Origin: Ananas comosus
Lineage: Eukaryota; Streptophyta; Magnoliopsida; Poales; Bromeliaceae
Length of the DNA: 64,000 nt
Direction: 5' to 3'
Assembly (NCBI RefSeq): GCF_001540865.1
Contig: NC_033632.1
Coordinates: 3,232,727-3,296,726 of the forward strand
Under the pieces are notes generated by a model, which was not told the DNA's origin, searched no databases, and saw only the letters and a program-made list of their open reading frames with translations. The position numbers were made by a program, and so were the translations under genes. This document shows, piece by piece, positions 1 through 13,300 of this stretch (position 1 is its first letter; each line of letters starts with the position of its first letter).

Positions 1-3000
1 AGATCCAGGGGCAATGATGGTCAAATTGCTCCACACAGTGCTTGCAGGTAGGACAGTGTTTGGATCGCACAGGTCGGATTATCTGACAAGAAAGTAATAA
101 TAGAAACATTTCAACAAATCTTTATTTCCTTGTCTCCACAGAAAAGTATAATAATATGTAAATGTCCACAATATCATTGTAAGATGGGGAGTACAGTAGA
201 TCCACATTCCAGTGATAATAACATAACTTCACTAGTCCCCGAACTTCTAGCCAAATTTGACTAATTTCTATCCGTAACCGATTTTCTTAAGACAAGTTAT
301 GAGTACCTTGCAGGTGGGGCAGAGTTGAGACCAATTGCCTGTCCAAACAGAAGAATTGTTGAGATCGATGTCCAATAGAGGATCCTGCTTAATTAAATGC
401 AGAACAATGAGCTAATTGCAGAGGAAAAAGGTCAAAAAGAACTGAACTAAATGAAAAGCATGAAATAAATTTTCTTTTTCAGATAAAAAAGATGAGCAAA
501 GAGATAAATACAATTGCAAAAATACAATTAATCAAAGAGAATATCAGTAGTTCAATAGATGATACATTATAGGACAATTCCAAGAAGTTCCAAACATATT
601 ACAGAGAGGGTGAGTTTAAGGATAGTTCACACTGATGAATTCTCTTCCAAGTCAAAAAAGCATTCCGCAAACAAATTATGTTCCAAGTTTACTTCCAGAA
701 ACCATGGAATCGACTTTCTTGTGGCCTATTTAGTAATCATCATAATTGACAAAAGATTTTCATTTTTGTTTATTGACTATTATAAGGCTTTCAATATTAA
801 AATTTATCATATTAATATACAAACATATTCTTGTAATTTCAAAATAATTATCATACAACTTTCATATGTATGAAATAAACCTTTACTAGAGACAGAAAAG
901 CTTTCTTCTAGAAGTGCCACTAAAATCTGCTAAAAGCAATATAAGAAAGATGCTCCATACCTTTCCACCCACTAACCTAGTAGATTCTCCACTGCTTGGT
1001 TTGATATAACCAGGATCCTTGCTGCAATAAAACCAAAATAAGAATGCAACCGCAAATTTTAAGAAAAGAAAAAAGAGTACATGAATGAATAACATGCTAA
1101 ACAATACTTTATTGTATAAGAATTCTAACTTAATTTTATCGCAACTGTTTTACCTGAGCTTCAATTGTTTCAATTATTAGTTCTAATAAAAGAAAATCCG
1201 AGGATAGGACAAACTCTTTTTCCCCCTTGTATCCTACACAGATCAACATCGCTTATCTCTGAGACATCAAATTTTTCCGATAGTTTTGTGCAGAATCCTA
1301 ATTTCTTTTGTTTACAAAATTTTGAATATATCTACAGTTTTTCACTTTTTGTGCTTGAATGGCGCAAAACCCAAGTAATCTATTAGGTATGAAGTAGAAT
1401 TTCAAGTATTAGTAAGACCAATGAAACAACAAAAGGAAACTTGTTCCCATATTCATTAGCTTATATACGTAGTGCAAGAGTTACCTGCTACATCTGTAGA
1501 ACATTATTAATGAACCAAAAGCAAGAGAAACACCAGTCCAGCCCCAGAGTCCGACAACAGCAGTAACCCGAGAAAAATTGGGAGCTAGAACGAGAAGCAA
1601 TATAATTAAATTAAGTGATCTTAACAAATTAACTTATTGCCTAGAATTAATAAAGTGATACTGTGACACCCACCAAAAATAATGGAATTTACAAAAAGGA
1701 CCACAAGGATAATAATCAGAGACAGTAGAATAGGAGCATAACCAATATGTCCGAGCCTTCCAGCACAATATTTATCTTCACAGCTCACCTTTGTTGCATT
1801 GGACTAGACAACAAATGGAAAGAAACTTCATATCAGTAGGTTCAAAAGGCTTCAAAATATTAGGATGATATTCAGGTTGCACTAATCTGTATTTCTTATC
1901 CCTGTTTATATAACACTCATTTGAGCATCTCCAAAATATGCAAACCTTCATATGATTCTGAAAAAAAGAAAAGTTGGTGGTCTTTGCAAGTATAGATATC
2001 TCCAATATTTAGAAAATTACTGTTCATGAATACAGAAAGATTGCTTCAAACATGAAAAATAATAAAAATCAGAGCAATCATGTGATAGTGTCTTCTGTAT
2101 AATAATTAGAATCTATTGGTTCTATACCAATTGATAACCAAAAAAAAAAAAAAAGGTCTTCCTGACAGCCCACAATATAATAAGGCTTAAAAAGTCGCCT
2201 ATTTTTCAGGATTACGTCATCTAAATTCACATGCAGAAAAGCTATAACAGTACTTTATCTCCAATAGAAATAATCTTAAATCACCTAACTGCAACTACAT
2301 GCTCTCATCTGATATACTCTTAACTGCAACTACACACTCAAGTCTCATCTGACATACACTCACAAACATCAAGTTTAAGTTCATAAAAATCTAATTAGTA
2401 GTAAAGGTTCCCAAGAACTACATACAAGGATATAAGAAACATGCCGGTGACCTTTATCAGATGCGAGCTCACTAGGAGTAAATCCATTACTATCCTTCAC
2501 CATAAGTTCTGCTTTAGTTCCCGCATGTACAAGAACCGTACAAACCTCCATACTGCCTCTTATCGCAGCCCAGTGTAACGGGGTGCAACCTACACCAAAG
2601 CACTAAAGTAATTTCATCATAAATATCTAAAAAATATGTAGTTGCCTTTTTCAAATTCATTAAAATCAACTGCTATATGGATGATACATATAAGGGAATA
2701 ATTCATTAAAATCAGCCTACACCAAAGCACTAAAGTAATTGAACTTGTATAAATGTCAAATTGGGAATGTGGATAAGAAGAGCAAGTGCTTAAAGTCATA
2801 ATGGATGTGAAATCAAGAAAACAAATGTTCCGTTTCTCCAAAAAAACATGGAACATTATACAGCAAAAGCATGGAGCAGAGAAAGCAAGAAGCCAAAGAA
2901 AAGTTCTAAAAAAGATACCATTTTTGTCTTGCCTCCCTTGATATGCATCCCTGAACAAAAGTAGCCTAACAGTATCTGCATATCCCTTGTAGGCAGCCCT

Positions 3001-5001
3001 GAGAATAGTACCAAATGGTCAGTGTGTCAGAGAAAAGCATAGATGAGTGATAAGACAAATTGTATTCTAGCTTGACAACAAGAGAGAAAATTTAAAAAAT
3101 TCATGAAGATAGTTTGAAAAGCAGGTAAAAACATGTCACATTTAATTCGTAACGGTTCTTACAATCTATCAAATTGGCTAAACCAAACAGTTCAGAATTT
3201 TATTGTATTGTGAACCATAAGTCCCACATGATTTTTCATACTAAGTTACTAACTTTAAAAGGTATAAAATTAAAAGCAAACACAACAGATCAAGTCTAAA
3301 GTTGGTAAATTCAAGAGCTCATAAAATGGATAGTTTGCAATGCAATGTGAAAGAGACCAGTGAGAAAAAGGATAGTAGAAATCAAATATAGCAATTTTGT
3401 AATACCAGTGAAGTGCACTCCTGCCATCATTATCTGGAGCATCAAAGTCTGCACCATACTTTGAAATGATGTGATTTAAGAATGCTGTTTGTCCATACTG
3501 TGCTGCAACATGAACTGCCTGGTGCAAATAAGTGCACAAATTATAATATAAGCATAAGCATTATAGTTTGTTAACAGATAAACCACAGATGCATACATCC
3601 ATGACATCAGGCATATATAATGCTTTTATACAATATGAAGGTTGATACGAGAAAAAGAGATCAGGTTGACAGTATAATGCAGGAGAGAAAAAGGAGGAAA
3701 GGATGAAAGTTAATTTTCATGAATGAAAGCAAGTGATGTACCATTCGACATGTCAACAAATACTAGAAAATCATTTATTAGTAAGTAATTTGACTGCCAT
3801 ATCTGGTTAGTCTGCATTCTTCTTTATGCACAGCAATGTGCGACTCCATAAACAATAATTAAATAACTTTGAAGGCTACATGTTTTCCACGCCAAGCAAA
3901 ATTGAAGAGTTCTATCTACATAGGAAGGAGTAGGCGCACACCTAATATTTCATCCTATCCAACTATTATTCCATCTTTCAAAAAGAAAAGAAGAAGCAAC
4001 AGATATAAAAAGCATTTACTTCAAAAGTTAAGCTTTTATGCAAAAGAAAAGCCTACTAACTTATCAACAATACTATTATTTACCCGATACCCATTGAGGT
4101 CGGCAGCCTCTACCCGGGCCCCATTCTGCAGCAACACATCGGCCACTGCCACTGCACCCCGCACTGCCGCCCAATGAAGTGCCGTCTGCTGCCCCAGGTC
4201 CACCGCATTCACATCGCCACCATGCTATCAAAAACCAAAAACATCGTCAATCACACAAACAGCGAAAATCAACCACAAAGCACCAATTTGGCCCTGCTGT
4301 AAGGCGTAGTAATTGTTCAATGAAGTGCCGTTTAAGTAGTGCTAAGGGCCAATTTCGGCATGCTAGTATGTTTGATAAACTACAGCACAATACACCCAAC
4401 AGCTTATTTCTACAGCAGATTCAGAAGCATCAAATCAAAGCTTATACTTTTAAGGCTCGGAAGACCATGTAATATAGGCTCCAAAATTTTCCTATTTGCT
4501 AAAGGCGTTGCTAAGATTGTTGTTACTGAAAGCAAAAGTAGGGCCAAACAGTCCCTAGATCTCCTCAACATCTTTTCTGTACAGTAGAACCTGAGGCCCC
4601 CAAATCCAAGCTTCCACTCTTTTGGGGCCCAAAATCCTCATTTTAGCTTCGGATCGCAGCAAAAGTTTCAGACTTTTCAGTTTGCGCAAAACGAGTACCA
4701 AGTCGCAACTAGGGAATCGAACAAATACCTCAATTATGTAGTGGGCGATGTCGGGGTAGTTGTTGAGCGCGGCCCACTGCAGGGCGTAGTAGCCGTTGCC
4801 ATCGGGCTTGGAGAGGGAGTGCCCCTCCCTCTCCACGAACCCTCGCAGCTTCTCGAAGTCGCCGTAGGCCGCGGCGGAGCACACGTCGACGACGACGTCG
4901 ACGCTCGGATCGGGGCTGGGGTTAGGGTTAGGGTTTGAGGTCCCGTTCTGGCTGTGCTTGGGGTCGGAGACGATCTCGATCTCGGCATCGCCAGGCGCCA
5001 T
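1..5001 (-). CDS. PAT23: Ankyrin-repeat DHHC protein S-acyltransferase (PAT23/PAT24 type), 3' end cut by window
   Basis: Ten exons are visible: 4729-5001, 4084-4224, 3406-3518, 2919-2998, 2426-2589, 1674-1803, 1485-1584, 961-1021, 307-387 and 1-82. All have GT-AG borders and join in frame into 408 residues; the C-terminus lies off the left edge. Residues about 35-250 are ankyrin repeats (motifs [38 protein letters not shown]). Two hydrophobic membrane segments follow at about 280-300 and 306-330, then KDPGYIK. The cysteine-rich zinc domain ([20 protein letters not shown]) leads into DHHC at 402-405, where Cys405 is the expected acyl-carrying residue. From family knowledge, these enzymes palmitoylate membrane-associated proteins at Golgi or endomembranes; the Arabidopsis relative TIP1 (PAT24) affects cell growth. 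Wording around the zinc domain and ASDKGHR looks closer to PAT23 (At2g14255) than PAT24, from memory only. The start follows a short GC-rich leader with a telo-box. Confidence 0.93.
4917..4937 (-). repeat. Telomere-type hexamers inside PAT23 coding exon 1
   Basis: On the minus strand AACCCTAACCCTAACCCC is translated as Asn-Pro-Asn-Pro-Asn-Pro near residue 25 of the acyltransferase. The same hexamer recurs in the leader at 5061-5076. Confidence 0.8.
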
Positions 5002-5060
5002 GGAGGCGGAGGCCTCGAGGATTCGGGTAGAAGAGGGCGAGGAGGGGAAGAGGAGATCTA

Positions 5061-5076
5061 TAGGGTTAGGGTTAGG
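5061..5076 (-). promoter_or_regulatory. Telo-box in the PAT23-like 5' leader
   Basis: The minus strand reads AACCTAACCCTAACCCTA about 60 bp upstream of the start codon. Telo-boxes (AAACCCTAA) are established elements near transcription starts of growth-related plant genes. A regulatory role here is inferred from position only. Confidence 0.45.
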
Positions 5077-5164
5077 TTAAGTCGATCGACAACGAACGAC
5101 GGAGTGGTCGACCCTTTTAGCTGTAGAAGACGACGGTTAGCCGCCGCGGAGTGGTTTAGGTGGG

Positions 5165-5990
5165 AGTAGATATTTTTGCCTGGACCACATCCACCACGTC
5201 AGCAATTAAAAAACCTTATCTTTCCACTAGATTTGCACCATTGGGTCCTGAGCATTAAATTTGACATCTACAACCTACATTTAATAACTACACATCAGCA
5301 TTATCTTTTATGCATTATCCTTGCTTTGTGTTTGGAAAAAAAAAAGGAAATTATACAGCATACTTGGTGCATCAATACATTCCTTAATCATGTATCGTCG
5401 TCTATCAATTCTCGATCCTAGTTAAAACTTTGATCACATTGTTCATCGAGTTTCAATCTTTTTTCACTTAAAATTTTGACAACTATATTAAAAGCAAGAG
5501 ATCAATTGAGAGATAAAAGATTTTAATAGCTATTTTAATTTTGGTTGTGCTTATATTTTATAAGGCCTCTAATTAGTAATTACCAGCACGTAAAGTAAAA
5601 TTTAAACTGTAAAAATTGAGTGAAACAATCTGGCCTTAGATATCAAGTTGTTTAACAAATTTTACTGCATGACAATAATTATTGTTTATTATAAAAAAAA
5701 ACTATAAACACTCCATATTTTTAAGATATTAAGCTTTAAATATTTTAGATCGCATCAAACAATGTTGCTTTTGGAGACCGCGGTCTATACACCGAGGTCC
5801 ACGGAATACTTTTGACATGAAGGAAGCGACAACTCCGCACCGACTAATATAGAGGATTACGCGGACTATCTGCGACAGAAATTATTGCCTCCACCGCGTG
5901 TATGAGTACCAAGTCATACACCACACTGTGAAAACCCTATCATGGATATCTTAATATTTAGCGCATACGTTCTATGACATTAAAATTGCA
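5165..5990. other. Intergenic, no gene seen
   Basis: Region upstream of the acyltransferase gene. It is AT-rich, with a slightly more GC-rich patch at about 5775-5940. No coding exon, RNA gene or clear repeat was recognised. Confidence 0.5.
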
Positions 5991-5994
5991 TATA

Positions 5995-6808
5995 GGGCGT
6001 GTTTGGTTCGTTTCTTTTCCATTCTGGAATCAGAACCGAAATGGGTGAATCCGTTTGTAGGTGTTTGATATACGGGAGTCCCATTCCGATTCCGATTCCC
6101 AAGTGGAATGGGAATCCCCCAATCACCTCTTTTTTCAATCCGGCCTAGGAGGCCGGATTGAAAGTTGAATTCGGACGAAATAGATATTTATTCGGATTAA
6201 ATTTATTTTTTCAAATTTTTTTATTAAAATATGAGTTAAAATATAAAAAATTAAATATATTATTTTAAATTTTAATTTAAACTTAAATTAAAAATTAAAA
6301 TTTAATCAAATATTTCCAATCTAACTTATAATTTGAATTTAAATTAAATTTTAATTTATATAAAGTTTTATTCAAATTTTATTTCAAACTTAAATTAAAT
6401 TTATGGATTCAAATTAAAATTTAAATTGTAATTTTAAGTTTGAATTTGAATAAATCAAAATTTAGTTTCATATTTTGAATTATCCACTCAACTTCAAAGT
6501 TTAATTTTTTTAAAAAAAACATAGATTTAAAATTTTGATATTATTTCAAAATTTTGATGTAATTTTTTTAATATTTAATATTTAATTTGAAATTAAATTA
6601 ATATATTATAAAGATAATGTTAATATACTAATTTGATTACGTTTTTTATATCCATTCGAACCAAACACCGACAATAGGAATGATTTATTCCGATTCCGAT
6701 TCAGGTGATGAACCAAACAGAATTAGGTAATAAGTCATTCCGATTCCGATTCCAACTTATTTTGATTTCGATTCTGATTCCGACTCCGACTTCAAACCAA
6801 ACACGCCC
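5995..6808. mobile_element. Tourist-like MITE, 814 bp
   Basis: The left end GGGCGTGTTTGGTTCG matches the inverted right end CGAACCAAACACGCCC allowing small gaps. The element is flanked by ATA on both sides (5992-5994 and 6809-6811). Subterminal direct repeats of the unit ATTCCG occur inside both ends. The core from about 6190 to 6650 is very AT-rich low-complexity DNA. Such ends are typical of Tourist/PIF-Harbinger MITEs, although the usual duplication there is TAA or TTA, so the class is inferred. No transposase ORF is present. Confidence 0.7.
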
Positions 6809-6811
6809 ATA

Positions 6812-7327
6812 GAGTGTATTATGCACAGTAATAAATTAGAATATTTCATATTCTTTCTAATAAATATTGCATTTTATAAATCACGACGATAAATTATGAT
6901 ATAATTTTTTTTTTCTATATACTCCATTTGTTTCTAATTCATTTTAATACATAGTACTCTATAGTTCTCCATATCAAACCTGCTTTGAAAAAAATGTATA
7001 GATATTGAATAATTTAAATTTTATATTTTAAATATCATTGATGTAATCCACAGATTAGTTTTTTTTTTAATAATATAAAGATAAATAATAATAATAATAA
7101 GAACAATAATTTTTTGATGCGTGATCACTAAATGCTAACTTATTTGATTTAATGATTGAAAATCTATTGGTTCTAGCCAACAGATAAAAGGCAAAACCAC
7201 TAACCCACTTTACAAAACCTGTGGGTATCTAAATAACTAGGATGTAAACAGGTTGAATTGGAGGCGGGTTTTCAAAAAACTGAAGCCGAACTTGTGGACC
7301 AAACTCCAAATCCAAATTCAATAAATT

Positions 7328-7367
<40 letters not shown>

Positions 7368-7823
7368 CTAATATAAAATTAATTTCGATTCGAATCAGGT
7401 ACTGATAAATTTCATACCAAGATCTATATTCGTCGAGTTTTCGTTAGCAAATGCTAACTCTATTCGTTTAATATTGAATAAATCTTATCCTATTCACATT
7501 CAAATTTAAATAAAATTTCGAGTATCCGTATCCATCGACATCCGGATGAAGGATGCCAATGCCCTAGTAAGTATCAGTGCTAAAAAAATTTAATAAAAAA
7601 ATAACCAATTACACCACACCTCGAAATTCGGCACGACACGTTTCTCAAAACAAACATTATGTACATCCTCCATGTTGTTACATATACTAATGATTTACAC
7701 AACCATCTTTTTTTTTTTTTTTCCAAATTCGAAAATCTTAAATTTATACAGAACGATATTTTTATATTTTATAATTTTACGAAAAACTACGACAAATTGA
7801 CCTTCCACCCTCTCTCTCTCTTT
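6812..7823. other. Intergenic AT-rich DNA with (AT)n
   Basis: No coding signal. Contains a microsatellite of alternating AT at about 7330-7364 and several poly-T and poly-A runs. It includes the expected 3' flank of the small gene at 7824-8162. Confidence 0.5.
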
Positions 7824-8162
7824 TTAAGACCAGCAGCTGAATTGAAGGGACTCCTCAAACTTATCTTCTAAGGATGGAGCGCATGTCGATGCGACGCGAT
7901 CCGTAACTTCTTCGGTTGTCGTTCCCAACTCCGATCGTCGCAAGAAAAGACGGGAAGCTCCAAATTTGGACGCTTTCGAACTGAAAAAAGAAGCGATCGC
8001 AGCAGAAGTAGCGGCAGTAGCAGTAGCGACAGCGCCCGCAGCAGCAGTAGTGCTAAAATTAGTAGTACTTGTTATCAGAGTGTTAGGATTGGGATAATGA
8101 GTGGTGGGTGTGGTTCGGCAGTGGTGGTAGCCAAGGAAGAGCATTGCAGCAGTAGGAGCCAT
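7824..8162 (-). CDS. Small uncharacterised single-exon protein, 112 aa
   Basis: Intronless ORF starting MAPTAAMLFLGYHH and ending SLQFSCWS. I do not recognise the family. The middle (about residues 30-62) is a low-complexity Thr/Ala/Ser stretch. The last 50 residues are more complex, with a basic patch (KASKFGASRLFLRRSEL) and an acidic tail (SLEDKFEESLQ). The N-terminal half is rich in hydroxylated and small residues and almost lacks acids, which would suit an organelle transit peptide; this is inference. Support for a real gene comes from a good TATA box (8258-8265 on this strand) about 95 bp upstream of the ATG and higher GC than its surroundings. A chance ORF in a transcribed region cannot be excluded. 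Confidence 0.55.
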   Translation of the reverse strand: MAPTAAMLFLGYHHCRTTPTTHYPNPNTLITSTTNFSTTAAAGAVATATAATSAAIASFFSSKASKFGASRLFLRRSELGTTTEEVTDRVASTCAPSLEDKFEESLQFSCWS

Positions 8163-8257
8163 AGAAACAATTGTACAGAAAAAAAAAAGAAAAAGAAAAG
8201 TGGCCTAATTAGGAGTGAGTAAATAAAATAGGAGAAAAGCTCCCCATAACCCCTCTC

Positions 8258-8265
8258 TATTTATA
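8258..8265 (-). promoter_or_regulatory. TATA box of the small gene
   Basis: The minus strand reads CTCTATAAATAGAGAG. TATAAATA lies 96 bp upstream of the start codon at 8162, a normal plant spacing that puts the transcription start near 8230. Confidence 0.65.
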
Positions 8266-8289
8266 GAGAAGAGTAGTGAGGTTTTATTA

Positions 8290-10131
8290 TTATTATTATT
8301 TTTTAAAAAATTTTATTAATCAATGATTGAGGTTTGGATGTGCTGTAATGCGGGTTGGATGAGAGAATCTGTGGGTGGGTGCAGCTGAGTTGTCCAAATC
8401 AATGGGTTGTGTTGTTTCACGTGACTACTTAGAAAAGCCTCTGGTTTGTTATGCTATCTCAACAATCCAAATGAGATTTAAGGTTTTTTCTTATTTTTAA
8501 TATTAATTTTATTTAAAAAAATTAAATCCTCGAGGAGAAGGGTACAAAATTTGAATTTAGAGCTTTAATCCTCAATGTTCTTTGAGTTATAGTCTACGAT
8601 TCCGTCTCGAATTATCGAGATATTGTAAGTTGAATAAAATAACAAGTATTGTTAGATGAATTTCAATACCAAATAAACTTTTAACATTTCTCATAGTTTA
8701 AAATAAAAAATATACATATACAAACCGCTTGAGCTTTTGCACTTTTCCGAATAGACTTCTAAATATTTTAATTTTAGTAATTAAATTTTCAACTTTTATC
8801 AAATCTTTAATAAACACTTCTCCTAATAAGTTGAAGTTGCTAATTATAATACTTTTTAAGTTGCATGTATTATATAATCTTGCAAATTTTAAATAAAAAC
8901 AAATGGATATCAATTCTCCGACCATATTCAAGTACCCTAGAAATTGTTAGGAGGATTGAACATTTAAAACCAAGGACATTTTCGGCCAAATTATTCTTAA
9001 AAAAATATAAAATAAAACAAATAATATATAATATTTTTCTAAAAAAATATTTAAAAGAAAAAAAAAATCATATCAGTATATTTTTTTTTTCAATTTCCCA
9101 AAGTGATTGGAAAAGCGCGTGCATATACCGTGCAAACACGTGCCGAACCAAAAGAGTAACGTGCCGAGCTCACGCCACGCATGCAATCGTGCGGAGACAA
9201 AAAGAGTTGGGAATCTTTTGATCCAGTAAAAGGACTTGGATGATGACACAAATTGAAAGGTGTGATTCCCAAATTAACGAGATTCGATGCGATTAGGGAA
9301 TTACACATGTATCTGTAATCAGTTTCTTTTATAGTGATACATCAAAATTCCACGTTTGATTCTTAAATTATGGGGCAGAGTTTTACTAAAATACTATCAA
9401 TAGTAAGTAATTCGATTTACTTTCGATAATAGTGTTTCTAAATCCACGATCGGTATCGTTGAATATTATTCGAATCATTTAAAATCATCTAGAAATCAAA
9501 TTATATAGATTTTATTTTAAATAGTTTAAAAAAGCAAAAATTTAGTTGAATTGGACTTCTCTATATTGTAAAACGAGCAAATGCAACGTATCGGCCATTT
9601 AGTTGAATTTTGTGACTCTTTAATCGTTTGATTAGTGATGTCGAGAAAATATAAAATTTAATTTTTTGACTGTTTAAATATTTTAATTATATTTAACAGT
9701 GTCAATCGTCGATTTGAAAATTCTATTATCGAAAATAAATTAAAAATAAATCGAACAGTTTATTACGGATAGTAGTCCGACAAACTCAAAATTTGATCTT
9801 AAAACTTTTATTTATTAAACTCATCTGATTTGATCTTTTAGATATATACAGAAGTTCGAATTTTTTCCAACAATATAGCTCACAAATGCAATACCTACCG
9901 CCTGCTCTATACAGCACTGGTATCACTTGAGATGCTGTGACTCAACAGGAATAACCTACACATAGCATGCAAACAGAATAGGTAAAACTTTCCAAACGAA
10001 CCGAAGTGTGTATATTTGTTCGGATTCGTTTTGGTTCATACCCGGTTCGGTTCGGTTTACACAAAACCCTCTCAATCCAAACCCGAACCCGACCCAATCC
10101 CTATCCCTCCTCCCTATTTTCCGGGAACTCA

Positions 10132-10133
<2 letters not shown>
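8290..10133. other. Intergenic, no gene seen
   Basis: AT-rich DNA between the small gene and the Maf-like gene. ORFs here are short and show no recognisable domain, splice pattern or codon bias. A slightly GC-richer segment at about 9105-9260 contains ACGTG and CACGTG-like motifs but no gene. Confidence 0.5.

Positions 10134-10164
<31 letters not shown>
10134..10164 (+). repeat. (CT)n tract in the Maf-like gene leader
   Basis: A run of CT dinucleotides ending 11 bp before the start codon at 10176. Pyrimidine-rich leaders are common in plant genes and this one probably lies in the 5' UTR. Confidence 0.75.
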
Positions 10165-10165
<1 letters not shown>

Positions 10166-10175
10166 AGAAAAAGCC

Positions 10176-10287
10176 ATGGATTCGCATCCTCCCCCTCGTA
10201 CCTCGTTCAAGGTTCGACACTCTCTCTTTTTTCTTTTTTTTCCCCCCTCCATTTTCGATTCTCGTTGCTTCTACTAATCACATGTAG

Positions 10288-10320
<33 letters not shown>

Positions 10321-13300
10321 TTTAAAAAAATTAGTTTCGATCTCTAACTTCGACTATTCTATATGAAAAGTAAGATTTTTGTGAAGTAAAAATGTAGGGA
10401 GACCCCCTCAAATACAGGCCATTTTGAAATAAATCCTTGAACTTTGTTTCTTATTATCATCGACACACCTCGATGTCGTTAATAATTGATGACTAATAAG
10501 TAATCAAACCATCAAAAATTCTAAATTCAACGGGCTAATATAACTTAAATAAATATAAATAGAAGTTAAGGGCGTCAATCAAGAGAAATGAAGTTCAGGG
10601 GCCTATTTCAAAATGTCCTGTAGTTGATTGGGTCTTCTCTCTTTGATATGAGGAACAATTACAAAATGCTCCTTGTTTTAGCAGTTGATTTTGGGATCGT
10701 CCTCGGTGGCGCGGAAGCACATTTTGGCTGAGATGGGATATGAATTCCAAGTCATGGTTTGTTAGTTAATAATTCGTTTGTTTTTAATCATTTTTATGCT
10801 TATTTTTAATCATTTAGGGCTAATTTTAGTTGTGGTTTAGTCCGCAGATATTGATGAGAAAGGCATTAGGAGGGAAAATCCCGACGAGTTAGTAATGGTC
10901 CTTGCTGAGGCTAAGGTAGTTTTTTTTTTTTTAAAAATAATTTTTTTTCATTATATTGAGAATTTAGAGCCAAATTTAGAATCTCACTTATTTATTAGTT
11001 ATTGATGATAATGTAGCTTTGCTTATTTTCAATTTTAACAATTTAGTCCTTGAAGTTTGTTCTGCGTAACAGTTAACCGTTCAGTAGTCTATCATGTAGT
11101 ACATTGGTACCATCGTCAGACTTTCCCCTGTGAAAATCAGAACTTTGAGGACGAAGGACAATATTGGGACGGAAATCAAAATTTAGGACCAAATTGAAAA
11201 TTCTGAGGATAATTTTGAAATCAAATTTCAAGGGCTAAACTATTCCAATTGACGATGGAATTGTAATTCTTGTCAAATTTCAACAACAAAATGTTAGTTA
11301 ACCAATAATTCTGATATATATATTATATATATACCCATATTTAACATGTATTTGGCTTGTTCTTCAACCTTAATCTGAAATGTTTTCATTTCTATCATTC
11401 TGTTGTTGCATGTAAATGTTTGAGGTTTAGGAATTAACTGTTGCAAGTAAAAGGACTGTATTTTTCTTATGCAGTCCTTTCCTGTGGGTTAGAAAACAAA
11501 ATTGATAAAAGGATAGTGTTGAATTCAAATCTGTCTCGCCATTCCAAATCAATATTCCTGGAATGCTAAAACCGGTGAGACGAATGCTCGGAGGAAGTTG
11601 AGGATTATGAAAGTGTATTGGCAATATGGGAAGCAAATATAACGATAACAGCGGCAACAAAGATAAGCCATTTGTCCCAATTATTCAAGTTGATTGTAGA
11701 GAATCCATTCTTAAATTCAGCTAGGTTTTATATAAGATTCTTTGCCAATTGAAGTTTTACCTTATCTGTTTTCTACTTGATATAATGTGATCATTTCTTA
11801 TGAAACTTTGACCTTACTAATGGTTGGAATGGATTTTTTTAATTTATTTTTTATTTTTTATCTCAGGCTGATGCTATCATATCAAGGATGAACATTTCAG
11901 ATTACGGAAAAGAAGATACTGAACCTACGCTTCTAATTACTTCTGATATAGTACGTCTCTGTTTCTTAGTCACATATTTTCTTAAGCAAGTATATAAGCA
12001 ATTATCTTTTCTTTTTGCCCTCTTCCATATGTAGTATCAGATATGCTTACTTAACCTCTGCATGCCAGTGATTTGATGTTGGCATGATATTTTAGACATC
12101 AATCTATTTTCAGTATAATGTCCACTAGAAAATTCATATCATATCCATACTAGGATTAAAATCAGATTTTGATCTGATATTAAATATGAACTTTCTTTCA
12201 CTGGTTTACTCTTCTTATGCTGCAATCACCGTGACTACATATTCCAACTTAAAGTAAAGTGATATATATGGCTTAGCTCCAAGTTGGCCTGCTGGATCTC
12301 TGCAGTGCAGCTCTTTTGGTAGAGCACTTCAATTGTAACTTTTTCATTAAAATCAACCCCAACTACTTCCATCGTCAGTAGAAGCAGCGAGCAGCAATCG
12401 GACCATTTTCTTTCTGTTTCCGAAGCTTATTACAGCTTCCTGCAATAGCAAAGGCTCTAGATTATTTATGTGCCAAACACTTGGTTGCTACTTCTCGAAG
12501 TAGAAAATAAGTTCAAGGTGTCACGCCATAAGTGCACTTAATGGTGCTTTCCCACACCTGCAATTTGTGGGAACCATCTTAATTCAAAGTACACAGAAGT
12601 ATGTGCATTTTTATCCATGGTTGAGCATGGTAGGTAATTTAGGCCTAGATAACTTATTTGCAGATATTGGGAAGCAAATACATAGAATGAGCCGATAGGG
12701 TAACCCGTCCAAAATTTTGATATTCTGGGAGCTACTTAAAAGTTCGTAGTGGCATTTTAAGTTCTTAAAGAAAAGTTGAGAAAGGATTCGGAATCCCTAT
12801 GGATCTTCATTCAATTAATGCAGTAAAATGTATTATTTAGCTTTTGACAATTTGTTGCTATTATATAATCTCTTATTTAGGCCAAACATTATTTCAATAA
12901 GTTTCCCTTAGGTTTGCATTAAACAAGTATTAGTTTGATCATTTTTAAGTACTGAACTTCTTTAGTTAACTTGGAGGTCGTAGTCCATGAAGGGATAATT
13001 AGAGAAAAGCCAAGCAGCAAGGAAGAAGCGCGCCAATTCCTCAAAGGTTTGATAATAGATCTTGCCTTAACTCTTCCTGCTGGTACAGTACAAATATCTT
13101 GTGCCATACATTTATATACTAAAACTGCTCACAGGCTATTCTGGGGGTCATGTATCAACCGTCGGATCTGTGCTCGTCGCCAATCTCAAGACAGGCCGGA
13201 GATATGGAGGACTGGACAAAGCTGAGGTGGATTTTCCTTTATTGTTTTATTTTTTCAAGATCACATGAAGTTTTGAACATTGTTTTGATTTTGCATGGCT

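Noticed and set aside
559..873. 104-codon plus-strand ORF
   Set aside because: Falls in an intron of the PAT23-like gene on the other strand; AT-rich, no domain.
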